A stretch of DNA of 64,000 nt from Shewanella piezotolerans WP3 (GTDB lineage Bacteria > Pseudomonadota > Gammaproteobacteria > Enterobacterales > Shewanellaceae). The stretch covers positions 682,001 through 746,000 of the forward strand of contig NC_011566.1 of the NCBI RefSeq assembly GCF_000014885.1, written 5' to 3'. Numbering within the stretch: the stretch's first letter is position 1; each line of letters starts with the position of its first letter. The notes below the pieces were generated by a model. The model made no database searches. It saw only the letters and a list, made by a program, of their open reading frames with translations, and had not been told where the DNA came from. A program made the translations under genes and the position numbers. Of this stretch, positions 9,321 to 16,661 are shown piece after piece.

Positions 9321-10580
9321 GTGGATAAATTAAAAATTGAAGCAAGCGGTGCGCTTGCAGGCGACGTTGTTATTTCAGGCGCGAAGAACGCCGCTCTGCC
9401 AATCCTTATGGCAGGTGTGTTAGCTGAAACTGATTTCAACGTATCGAATGTGCCTAGCCTTAGGGATGTTAATACTAGTTGTGAACTTTTGCGCTGCTTA
9501 GGGGCTGAAGTCACTCGCTCTGGTGATGATAAAGTTTGCATTTCAACCACTAACCTTAATGAGTTTTGTGCACCCTATGAGTTAGTTAAGACCATGCGTG
9601 CATCGATACTTATTTTGGGGCCTCTACTTGCCCGTTATGGTAAGGCTGATGTATCACTGCCTGGTGGCTGTGCAATTGGTGCTCGACCGGTGAATCTGCA
9701 CTTGCAGGGGCTTGAGCAAATGGGCGCCAAGATAGAAGTCAAAGAGGGCTACATTAAAGCTCGCGTTGATGGTCGGCTAAAAGGTGCGCATATCTTTATG
9801 GATATGATAAGCGTTGGTGCAACTGAGAATCTACTCATGGCAGCAGCATTAGCTGATGGTGAAACTGTCATTGAGAATGCAGCTCGTGAGCCTGAAGTTG
9901 TCGATTTAGCCAATTGCTTAATTGCAATGGGCGCTAAGATCGAGGGTGCAGGAACTGATACGGTTCGTATTCAAGGGGTTGAATCATTGCAAGGTTGTGA
10001 CTACCAAGTGATGCCAGACAGAATTGAAACCGGTAGTTTCCTTGTTGCTGCAGCGGTGACTCGTGGCAAAATTCGTTGTATTAAAGCTGATCCCAAGTCT
10101 CTGGAAGCGGTGTTGGCTAAGCTTGAAGACGCGGGGGCGAGCATTACCACTGGGGATGATTGGATTGAACTGGACATGCAAGGCCAGCGTCCAAAAGCGG
10201 TCAATATCAAGACTGTAGCTTATCCTGGTTTTCCAACTGACATGCAGGCACAATTTTGTGTGCTAAATGCATTGGCAGAAGGCACTGCGACGATTACCGA
10301 AACGATTTTCGAGAACCGCTTCATGCACGTTCCTGAGTTGAGCCGTATGGGGGCGACGATGGAGCTAGAGGGGAATACTTGTATTATTCACGGCATTGAA
10401 AAGCTTAATGGTGCACAAGTGATGGCGACGGATCTGCGTGCTTCTGCCAGCTTGGTGATAGCAGGTTTGGTCGCAGATGGTACAACAACTGTTGACCGCA
10501 TATACCATTTAGACCGTGGTTATGAACATATCGAAGATAAGTTTAAAGGGCTCGGCGGCGACGTAAAGCGAGTAAAATGA
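9321..10580 (+). CDS. murA: UDP-N-acetylglucosamine 1-carboxyvinyltransferase MurA
   Basis: A 419-residue enzyme adding enolpyruvate from PEP to UDP-GlcNAc, the first committed step of peptidoglycan synthesis. The start is a GTG. The substrate loop SGAKNAALP (Lys22/Asn23) and the catalytic loop LPGGCAIGARPVN with Cys117 (the residue alkylated by fosfomycin) are intact. The length is normal. It ends the mla-ibaG-murA string; a truncated interspersed repeat abuts its stop codon and a terminator follows at 10781. Confidence 0.98.
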   Translation: MDKLKIEASGALAGDVVISGAKNAALPILMAGVLAETDFNVSNVPSLRDVNTSCELLRCLGAEVTRSGDDKVCISTTNLNEFCAPYELVKTMRASILILGPLLARYGKADVSLPGGCAIGARPVNLHLQGLEQMGAKIEVKEGYIKARVDGRLKGAHIFMDMISVGATENLLMAAALADGETVIENAAREPEVVDLANCLIAMGAKIEGAGTDTVRIQGVESLQGCDYQVMPDRIETGSFLVAAAVTRGKIRCIKADPKSLEAVLAKLEDAGASITTGDDWIELDMQGQRPKAVNIKTVAYPGFPTDMQAQFCVLNALAEGTATITETIFENRFMHVPELSRMGATMELEGNTCIIHGIEKLNGAQVMATDLRASASLVIAGLVADGTTTVDRIYHLDRGYEHIEDKFKGLGGDVKRVK

Positions 10581-10582
10581 TA

Positions 10583-10781
10583 GTTTAGCGACTCTGATGC
10601 TGCGTTAATGAACTTGAGCGTAGAATAACTATGCTCTTCATTTTAAGGCATTCCCTCCTTAGAGCTCAGATATAGGAGGCAGAGTCACACAGGAGCAGTT
10701 ACCGAGGAGCATTTAATGATCTTACCTCCAAGGCACTAAGCTCTCGCTAAGCGATCAAATCTTTGTACTGATTGGTATAAA
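10583..10781 (-). repeat. MITE-like interspersed repeat, copy A (truncated)
   Basis: The reverse complement shares long stretches with repeats at 21186-21588 and 32548-32914: a terminal inverted repeat starting TTTATACCAATCAGTAC, a block GATCATTAAATGCTCCTCGG, and CAAGTTCATTAACGCAGCATC. Only one terminus is present. The other end is lost where the repeat meets the murA stop codon. No ORF is seen inside, so it is non-autonomous. Confidence 0.75.
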
Positions 10782-10817
10782 AACCATTTAGGCTTTATTG
10801 CTTAAATGGTTTTTTGT
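10781..10817 (+). terminator. Rho-independent terminator after murA
   Basis: The hairpin arms AAACCATTTAG and CTTAAATGGTTT enclose a short loop and are followed by TTTTGTTTT. It is placed downstream of murA and repeat copy A and ends the mla-murA transcription unit. Confidence 0.75.
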
Positions 10818-10900
10818 TTTATGAGCTAGCGCAAATGGTGATTTGATAAAGTTAGAAGGAGATCATAATGGCCATCTAGGCTTAATGCTATTTTATAGCG

Positions 10901-12298
10901 ATGCCAGTATTTATCATTTTCAATATCTACCTCTTCTACGGTCTCGTGTTCTTCTCGATTGGCTGTGCCGTAGTGTTTCGAAACTTCAGATCTAGTCAAC
11001 TGAAAGTAGCGCCGACTCTGTGGGCATTAGCTGCGTTTGGTTTTACCCATGCTTTCCATGAATGGTCAGAACTCTATTTGATCATTTTTTCAGATCATAT
11101 AGCCGAGCATTACCAGCTATTAACTCTGTGGCTTTGCTTAGCTAAGTTACTGTTCTCCTATTTGGCTTTACTGGTGTTTGCTTGGCAAATACTCAGTATT
11201 ACGACGCGGCGGGTTGCACTGGTGGGCCATAGTCTACTACTTGCGATTATAGCCAGTTATCTATGGTTACTCATTCCCGATCTGCATGATTTAGCGGTTA
11301 ACCAAACGGGTTTTATTGAAGCGAGCCAATATACCCGTGTGCTCATAGGCTTTGGTAGTGCTTCTTTAGCGGGGATTGGTATGGCGATTTATGGCAATAG
11401 CTTACGGCAAGAGAAGCATAACTATGGCCTTTATTTCGTGATTAGTGGAGCTGGGCTACTTATTTATGGTGTGTTATCAGGTCTCGTTCCGACAGATTTT
11501 CATCATAGTGTTCCAGTATTACGAACCTTGGCCGGAGCATTGATTCTTGTGGCACTGTTTAAGGCGCTTAAAGTGTTTGATTTAGAAAAAGAGCAAGCAA
11601 CGGAGGCGAAGCTGACCCGAGCTATTGAAGCTGACAAATATAAAGCGATAGGGCAGTTAGCCATGGGGGTTGCGCACGAGATCAATAACCCACTGGCTTC
11701 TTCTACATTGGCTCTTGATCTATGGGAGCGAAAAAATGCAGATTGCTGTGAGACAGATAATAACTATCTACATCGAGCTCGGTTAGGGATCGAGCGCGCC
11801 TCAGCAATTAGTAAAGAGCTATTGAGCTATGCAAGGCCGGCATCAGGAAAGAAAAGTTTTGTGGCCATTAGTGATGTACTTAACTCGGCTGTGCAACTGC
11901 TGTCCCACCGTACGAAACATCATAAAATTGAGATTGACTGCGGCAATCATATTGTTATGTATGCTGAAAAAATTAAATTGGAAGAGTTGTTCATTAATTT
12001 GATTTGCAATGCAATCGATGCTTCCGATGAAAACAGCTCTGTCATCATTACAGCTATGCAGGAACAAACCAAAGTGATTGTCCAGATTGAAGATTTTGGC
12101 TGCGGCATGTCTGAAGCTGAGCTAAATAAGGCCACTGAATTGTTTTATTCTACTAAACCCGTCGGTAAAGGAACTGGATTAGGCTTGGCTATTTGTGAGC
12201 ATATAACGTCGTTACATAATGGAAAAATGCACATTGTGAGCCGTGAGAATTTCGGTACGTGTGTCGAATTGACTTTTTATCGGGAGCACTACTCATGA
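10901..12298 (+). CDS. 7-TM membrane sensor histidine kinase
   Basis: A 465-residue two-component kinase. Residues 1-225 contain about seven hydrophobic helices (roughly 3-25, 37-57, 70-92, 104-124, 147-165, 177-198, 205-224) with no recognisable PAS or HAMP domain. A short coiled linker (LEKEQATEAKL) leads to the HisKA box MGVAHEINNP (His259). The HATPase_c domain has N-box LICNAIDA, G1 EDFGCGM and G2 GTGLGLAI. Its stop overlaps the response-regulator start (ATGA), so the pair is coupled. The ligand of the membrane module is unknown. The ATG at 10901 has a poor ribosome-binding site, while a strong AAGGAGAT lies before a three-codon frame at 10868. Confidence 0.9.
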   Translation: MPVFIIFNIYLFYGLVFFSIGCAVVFRNFRSSQLKVAPTLWALAAFGFTHAFHEWSELYLIIFSDHIAEHYQLLTLWLCLAKLLFSYLALLVFAWQILSITTRRVALVGHSLLLAIIASYLWLLIPDLHDLAVNQTGFIEASQYTRVLIGFGSASLAGIGMAIYGNSLRQEKHNYGLYFVISGAGLLIYGVLSGLVPTDFHHSVPVLRTLAGALILVALFKALKVFDLEKEQATEAKLTRAIEADKYKAIGQLAMGVAHEINNPLASSTLALDLWERKNADCCETDNNYLHRARLGIERASAISKELLSYARPASGKKSFVAISDVLNSAVQLLSHRTKHHKIEIDCGNHIVMYAEKIKLEELFINLICNAIDASDENSSVIITAMQEQTKVIVQIEDFGCGMSEAELNKATELFYSTKPVGKGTGLGLAICEHITSLHNGKMHIVSRENFGTCVELTFYREHYS

Positions 12299-12933
12299 TC
12301 TCTATTTTATTGGCTGAAGATGATGTTGAATTGAGCCGCAATATGGTGGAGATCCTCGAGTTAGAAGGTTTTGCTGTTACCGCGGTAACAAGTGCTGAAG
12401 AGGCGATTGAAGTGAGTGGCCAGCGCCATTTTGACATTGCGCTTTTGGACTTACTCATGTCGGGAATGACAGGTGTAGAAGCGATATCGAATCTGCGGCA
12501 AAACCAGCCCTTTATTGCAGTGATCATCATTACGGCATATGCCACTGTTGATACTGCGGTGGACGCGATGAAGAAAGGCGCTGACAGTGTAATCACTAAG
12601 CCTTTTAAAAGTCAGGAGCTTATCGTTACTATTCGGCGCAGTTTAACTGAGAAACAGCTACTTAAGAGCCGTGCTGATCTGGATCCTGACCTTGTCTACA
12701 GTGCGTTGGCAAATCCAAATAGAAGAAAAGCGCTGAGAGTACTAGCAATACATAAAGAGCTTAAGTTTATGGATCTATGTCGTTTAGTTGAAATAGACGA
12801 TCACACCAAGTTTAACTTCCACTTACGTCAGTTAAAAAAAGCGGGCTTAGTGATGCAAAATGAGAAGAAGATCTACATTTTGACAAATACTGGTCAATTT
12901 GTTTTACAGCATTACAACTTATCGGAAGATTAA
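12295..12933 (+). CDS. Response regulator: receiver plus ArsR-like winged helix
   Basis: A 212-residue regulator starting at the ATG (12295) that overlaps the kinase stop. The receiver has acidic pocket EDD (8-10), phospho-acceptor Asp52 (LLDLLMSGM) and the Lys near 102 (ITKPF). After a linker, residues about 135-212 form a winged-helix domain (LANPNRRKALRVLA, then KFNFHLRQLKKAGLV) resembling ArsR/HTH_20 rather than the OmpR, NarL or Fis output domains. It is predicted to control transcription; the neighbouring octahaem cytochrome is the likeliest target. Confidence 0.88.
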   Translation: MISILLAEDDVELSRNMVEILELEGFAVTAVTSAEEAIEVSGQRHFDIALLDLLMSGMTGVEAISNLRQNQPFIAVIIITAYATVDTAVDAMKKGADSVITKPFKSQELIVTIRRSLTEKQLLKSRADLDPDLVYSALANPNRRKALRVLAIHKELKFMDLCRLVEIDDHTKFNFHLRQLKKAGLVMQNEKKIYILTNTGQFVLQHYNLSED

Positions 12934-12967
12934 AAAAACATTAAAAACATATAGTTGTCTAAAAACT

Positions 12968-13014
12968 GATAACTATAGTTCACAAGTACTCTTTATTAGT
13001 GAACTCTAGTTATC
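12968..13014. promoter_or_regulatory. Inverted repeat, candidate operator upstream of octahaem cytochrome
   Basis: Two 16-base arms, GATAACTATAGTTCAC (12968-12983) and GTGAACTCTAGTTATC (12999-13014), match as reverse complements at 15 of 16 positions around a 15-base spacer. The first arm contains a perfect 10-bp palindrome AACTATAGTT. It lies between the response regulator stop and the cytochrome start and lacks a following T-run, so an operator is more likely than a terminator. This is an inference. Confidence 0.5.
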
Positions 13015-13124
13015 TATCTCTTTAGTAGTAACTCTTCAATACTTGATGCATGTCCAGAGAGGCATATCAGTCGCCATTCCCTGCAACGTTGGCGATATGA
13101 AATAGCAATGTTGAGGATGAACTT

Positions 13125-14810
13125 ATGAACGCACAAATTCCATGTAAAAAATTACTATTAGCCAGTATGATCACCATGCTGGTCGCCTGTGGTAGCGATA
13201 ATGATGATACCACTCCCCCGGTAGAGAATACCCCGCCAGTCGCCGTTGCTGATGCTGCAAATGTTCTTGCTTCTGAAGTGGTTACTATCGATGTTTTAGC
13301 AAACGATACAGATGCTGACGGCGATACTTTATCAATTGTTTCGGTTGATTCTGATAGTGCCGTTATAAAAGATGGCAAAGTTGACTTTACCGCCGGTAGT
13401 GATGCCGGTGAAGTGAAGTTTAATTACACTATTACTGACGGCACTGATGAAGCCTCGGCTGAAGTAACGGTTACCGTTGAAGCACAACCTGAGCCTGAGC
13501 CACTAAGCTATGTTGGTTCAGCGGCTTGTGCTGGCTGTCATAGTGGCAAGCACGAATCGTTCGCTAAGACGGGTCACAACTTTAAGATCCAAAAAGTGAG
13601 CAACGGTGAAGAGCCGACTTTCCCTTATACGCCAAAAGAGACCATTACAGGCTCAATTGATCTGCTGCAGTTTGCCGGTCCAGACGGTGACGGTACCACT
13701 AATAACGCCCTAGGCGCACCAACCAGTTATGATGATGTGACTTACGTTGTCGGTGGCTACCATTGGAAAATGCGTTGGTTGGATGCCGAAGGTTATATTG
13801 TTACCGGTAATAATGTGCAATACAATATTCGCAATAGCGATGGCACTCTTAACGTACCAGACAATCACTTTGATGATCCTGACGTGATGGGCGATTATAA
13901 AGCCAGTGAGATGAACTACCAATATAAGTGTGGTAACTGTCACACTACAGGTTGGAAGCGCACCACAACTGAAGATGGCGACACTAGAAACCCTGACCGT
14001 CAAGACGACTTGCCTGGAATGGGTGGCACCTTTGCTGAGCAAGGCGTGCAGTGTGAAGCATGTCATGGTGCTGGAAGTGAGCATATCGCTGCACCATCAA
14101 AAGAGAATATCACTAAGATAGCAATTGCACGTACTACTGAAGACTTCTTAGCGGAAGACATGGGTTATGGTAAAGCGGTAACTTGTGCTGAGTGTCATAC
14201 TCGTGACGGTGAGAAGGACTACCCAACTTTTGTTAGTGCTTACAATGTTGCCTACCCTGATGGTAGCAAAGTCGGTGGTCGTATTATCTCTAGCGGTGGC
14301 TTATCTAAGCATCATCAGACTGGCGATGAAATATTGGGTGTAGTACCAGAAGATCATGGCGACTATAAAGCGGGTGATGAAATTGGTCCTAAGAGTGGTA
14401 TGGCGTGTACCACCTGTCACGATTCACACAAATCGACCTTGAACCAAGACAGTGATGACGGCCTACACACTGGTGCAGTGAAAGAGTGTACGTCATGTCA
14501 TACTGGTGAATACGCCAAGGAATTTGCTGAGAATACGCATGCCGCTGCTCCCCATGCTGCAGCTGAATGTACCACTTGTCATATGCCTAAACTGGCTAAG
14601 AGTGCTGTCACGCACCTAGGTAGAGATGGTACTACTAAGTTTGGCGATGTGAAATCTCACTTGTTCAACATTGACTTGGATCCAAATGCTAAGCAGTTTA
14701 CCGAGGATGGTAAGTTCCAAATGCCTTGGTCCACAGCGCAGTTCTCATGTGGTGAATGTCATGCTGATTATGCTGATAGAGCAGCAGCATTACCTAAAAT
14801 CCATAAGTAA
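13125..14810 (+). CDS. Octahaem c-type cytochrome lipoprotein with cadherin-like domain
   Basis: A 561-residue exported lipoprotein (lipobox LVAC, Cys about residue 22, followed by GSDNDD). Residues about 35-122 form a cadherin/Big-type Ig-like domain (VLANDTDADGDTLSIVSV, FNYTITDGTDEASAEVTV). The rest carries eight CXXCH haem sites: CAGCH, CGNCH, CEACH, CAECH, CTTCH, CTSCH, CTTCH and CGECH. It resembles Shewanella multihaem electron carriers but is neither a MtrA nor an OmcA type by motif layout. It probably handles electron transfer at the outer membrane or in the periplasm; the partner is unknown. It follows the two-component pair and ends at a strong terminator. Confidence 0.88.
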   Translation: MNAQIPCKKLLLASMITMLVACGSDNDDTTPPVENTPPVAVADAANVLASEVVTIDVLANDTDADGDTLSIVSVDSDSAVIKDGKVDFTAGSDAGEVKFNYTITDGTDEASAEVTVTVEAQPEPEPLSYVGSAACAGCHSGKHESFAKTGHNFKIQKVSNGEEPTFPYTPKETITGSIDLLQFAGPDGDGTTNNALGAPTSYDDVTYVVGGYHWKMRWLDAEGYIVTGNNVQYNIRNSDGTLNVPDNHFDDPDVMGDYKASEMNYQYKCGNCHTTGWKRTTTEDGDTRNPDRQDDLPGMGGTFAEQGVQCEACHGAGSEHIAAPSKENITKIAIARTTEDFLAEDMGYGKAVTCAECHTRDGEKDYPTFVSAYNVAYPDGSKVGGRIISSGGLSKHHQTGDEILGVVPEDHGDYKAGDEIGPKSGMACTTCHDSHKSTLNQDSDDGLHTGAVKECTSCHTGEYAKEFAENTHAAAPHAAAECTTCHMPKLAKSAVTHLGRDGTTKFGDVKSHLFNIDLDPNAKQFTEDGKFQMPWSTAQFSCGECHADYADRAAALPKIHK

Positions 14811-14842
14811 AACCTAAACTCATCATTTAGGCCCTGCAAGCA

Positions 14843-14873
14843 AGCCGCCCTTTCATCACGAGGGCGGCTTTTT
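14843..14873 (+). terminator. Rho-independent terminator after octahaem cytochrome
   Basis: The GC-rich stem AGCCGCCCT / AGGGCGGCT with a 9-base loop is followed directly by TTTTT. Confidence 0.88.
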
Positions 14874-15229
14874 CTATTTGAGTCACAGCTGTTTTTGCTC
14901 TCCTCTTAATGTTGCAATACATATTAAGAACAAGCCCCTCGAGTGGTGCTGTTAAAAATCACGTTCAAAGGCCACTTCTTATTCTCGCAAGATGGCAAAG
15001 ATAAAGGCTTTGCCCGTGCTCCAATATGTGTGCGCATACCAACTATGCGCACCAGCAAATCTGTGAAGTAAAATCTATTCGTTCGTCGACTGAATTTAAA
15101 TTAATGCTCTAATCCTATTTGATGGCCATCAAATATTTTCAGGTTCTTTTGTATTGGCAATCTGCTAGGCTGAGATGCATTAAATTCACTGCCTGTAACG
15201 GTACTGTCTATATGGAGGAGAGGCATTTT
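14874..15229. other. Intergenic region with two palindromes and no clear gene
   Basis: It contains a hairpin at 15030-15052 (arms GTGCGCATA and TATGCGCAC) and a perfect 18-bp palindrome at 15117-15134 (ATTTGATGGCCATCAAAT). A short open stretch at about 14957-15073 (KITFKGHFLFSQDGK and on) has no ribosome-binding site and is not recognised. It could be a gene remnant. Confidence 0.4.
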
Positions 15230-15409
15230 ATGACGACATGGAAGAGAATAACTATAGTATTAGTGCTGTTTACGGCCGCACTTGGTTGTTACACCTTAGG
15301 CGTAACATCTGGTGCTATTAGCCTACTTGTTTTGGGGGCTGTACTGGAAATTTGTTTTTGGTGTGGTCTGTTGCAGAGCAGTAAACAAAGACTCAGAAGT
15401 GGGAACTAA
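15230..15409 (+). CDS. Small two-helix membrane protein, unknown function
   Basis: A 59-residue protein with two hydrophobic segments (about residues 6-24 and 28-49). The start at 15230 (MTTWKRITIVL) is chosen because GGAGGAG lies about 8 nt upstream; the frame is open further upstream but without family support. No motif is recognised. It is monocistronic, with a terminator immediately after the stop and a perfect palindrome about 100 bp upstream that may control it. Confidence 0.6.
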   Translation: MTTWKRITIVLVLFTAALGCYTLGVTSGAISLLVLGAVLEICFWCGLLQSSKQRLRSGN

Positions 15410-15436
15410 AAGAGCCTGCTAATAGCAGGCTCTTTT
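15408..15436. terminator. Bidirectional terminator between small membrane gene and degS
   Basis: Perfect stem AAAAGAGCCTGCT / AGCAGGCTCTTTT with loop AAT, placed between convergent genes. The A and T tracts allow function on both strands. Confidence 0.85.
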
Positions 15437-15451
15437 ACAGTATTGGGATCG

Positions 15452-16534
15452 CTAATTATAGTGAACAGGCTTCTCTGCGATGACTACTGGTACATCATAA
15501 GATTTTCCTTCACGGATGATTGTAAGCTTAACTTCTTTACCTGGCGTTGTTTCGGCTATTCTATCCATCAGCATCGCTACACCAGGTATTGCTTCACCTT
15601 CATAATGAGTAATAACATCACGCTTTTTGAGCTTTGCTCTTGCAGCTGGCCCGACGGGATCAATACTGGTAATGAGTACACCAGTCAGGTCGGGTATATT
15701 TAGGATTTGCGCCATAACAGGGCCAACGGCTTCTCCACCAATTCCTAAGGCACCACGAATAACGCGACCATCTTGAATTAGCTTACCCATAATGCTGTGG
15801 GCCAGTTTAATCGGGATAGCAAAACTAATACCATGGGTACCACTTTCATTACCTATCTGGAAAGCAGCTGTATTGATCCCAACTAGCTGCCCTGTGGTAT
15901 CTATCAGCGCTCCGCCGGAGTTGCCTGCATTAATCGCCGCATCAGTTTGCAGAAAATCAAGATAGCCAGAGCTCAGTCCGTTTCGACCCGTCGCGCTGAT
16001 AATACCTTGGGTAATAGTCTGGCCTAGGTTGTATGGGTTACCAATTGCAAGCACTACATCGCCAACTCTAGCGGGGACATCGAGTTCAAGTGGCACCAAA
16101 GGTAAATTGTCACCTTCAATTTTTAAAACGGCTAAGTCGGTTTCAGGATCGCTACCCACCACTTCAGAGGTAAACTTTCTGCCATCTTGTAGGGCTACCA
16201 CGATCTCATCTGCTTGCTTGATGACATGATAGTTAGTCAGTATGTAACCCTCTTTACTCATTATCACGCCTGAGCCCAGTCCTTGCAGTGAACTCGGTTT
16301 AAGGGGTTTTCTTTGGTCTATGCTGAGGCTATAAATATTGACTACTGCTGGAGCAGCTCTGCGCACTGCAGTGGCAAAAGAGAGTTCGTTGCTACTGGTC
16401 ACCGCACGATTAAATAAACCATTGGTGAGGCTTTGCCCGGTAATAAAAGGCATCACAATAATGATAACTGCAGCCATGATAAGGCCAAACGCTATGGCTT
16501 TACTGACATATATAAGAGTGTCTTTAATCATCAT
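15452..16534 (-). CDS. degS: Inner-membrane site-1 serine protease DegS
   Basis: A 360-residue HtrA-family protease with a single N-terminal transmembrane anchor (about residues 10-30), a trypsin-like domain with His103 (NYHVI), Asp133 (PETDLAVL) and Ser206 (NAGNSGGAL), and one PDZ domain. It senses misfolded porin C-termini and cleaves RseA to activate sigma-E. A single PDZ and the membrane anchor separate it from DegP/DegQ. degP/Q lies 127 bp upstream on the same strand with its own terminator between. Confidence 0.95.
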   Translation of the reverse strand: MMIKDTLIYVSKAIAFGLIMAAVIIIVMPFITGQSLTNGLFNRAVTSSNELSFATAVRRAAPAVVNIYSLSIDQRKPLKPSSLQGLGSGVIMSKEGYILTNYHVIKQADEIVVALQDGRKFTSEVVGSDPETDLAVLKIEGDNLPLVPLELDVPARVGDVVLAIGNPYNLGQTITQGIISATGRNGLSSGYLDFLQTDAAINAGNSGGALIDTTGQLVGINTAAFQIGNESGTHGISFAIPIKLAHSIMGKLIQDGRVIRGALGIGGEAVGPVMAQILNIPDLTGVLITSIDPVGPAARAKLKKRDVITHYEGEAIPGVAMLMDRIAETTPGKEVKLTIIREGKSYDVPVVIAEKPVHYN

Positions 16535-16615
16535 GTCTGGGAGTAAAACTGAAAAGGTGAGTTAGATTAACATGTTTGAAGCCAACACGCAGTACGAAAG
16601 CCTTAGCTAAACAGA

Positions 16616-16645
16616 AAATAGCCGAGTAATTCACTCGGCTATTTC
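16616..16645 (-). terminator. Terminator after degP/Q
   Basis: Stem AAATAGCCGAGT / ACTCGGCTATTT with loop AATTC. It lies downstream of degP/Q on the minus strand and separates it from degS. Confidence 0.8.
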
Positions 16646-16661
16646 TACCACGGAGACTCGC

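Noticed and set aside
13710..14084. 124-residue minus-strand frame inside the octahaem gene
   Set aside because: It is the shadow of a gene with eight intact haem motifs and has no ribosome-binding site or recognisable domain.
14957..15073. Short open stretch KITFKGHFLFSQDGK as a gene
   Set aside because: No ATG/GTG start with a ribosome-binding site and no recognised family; kept only as a possible remnant.
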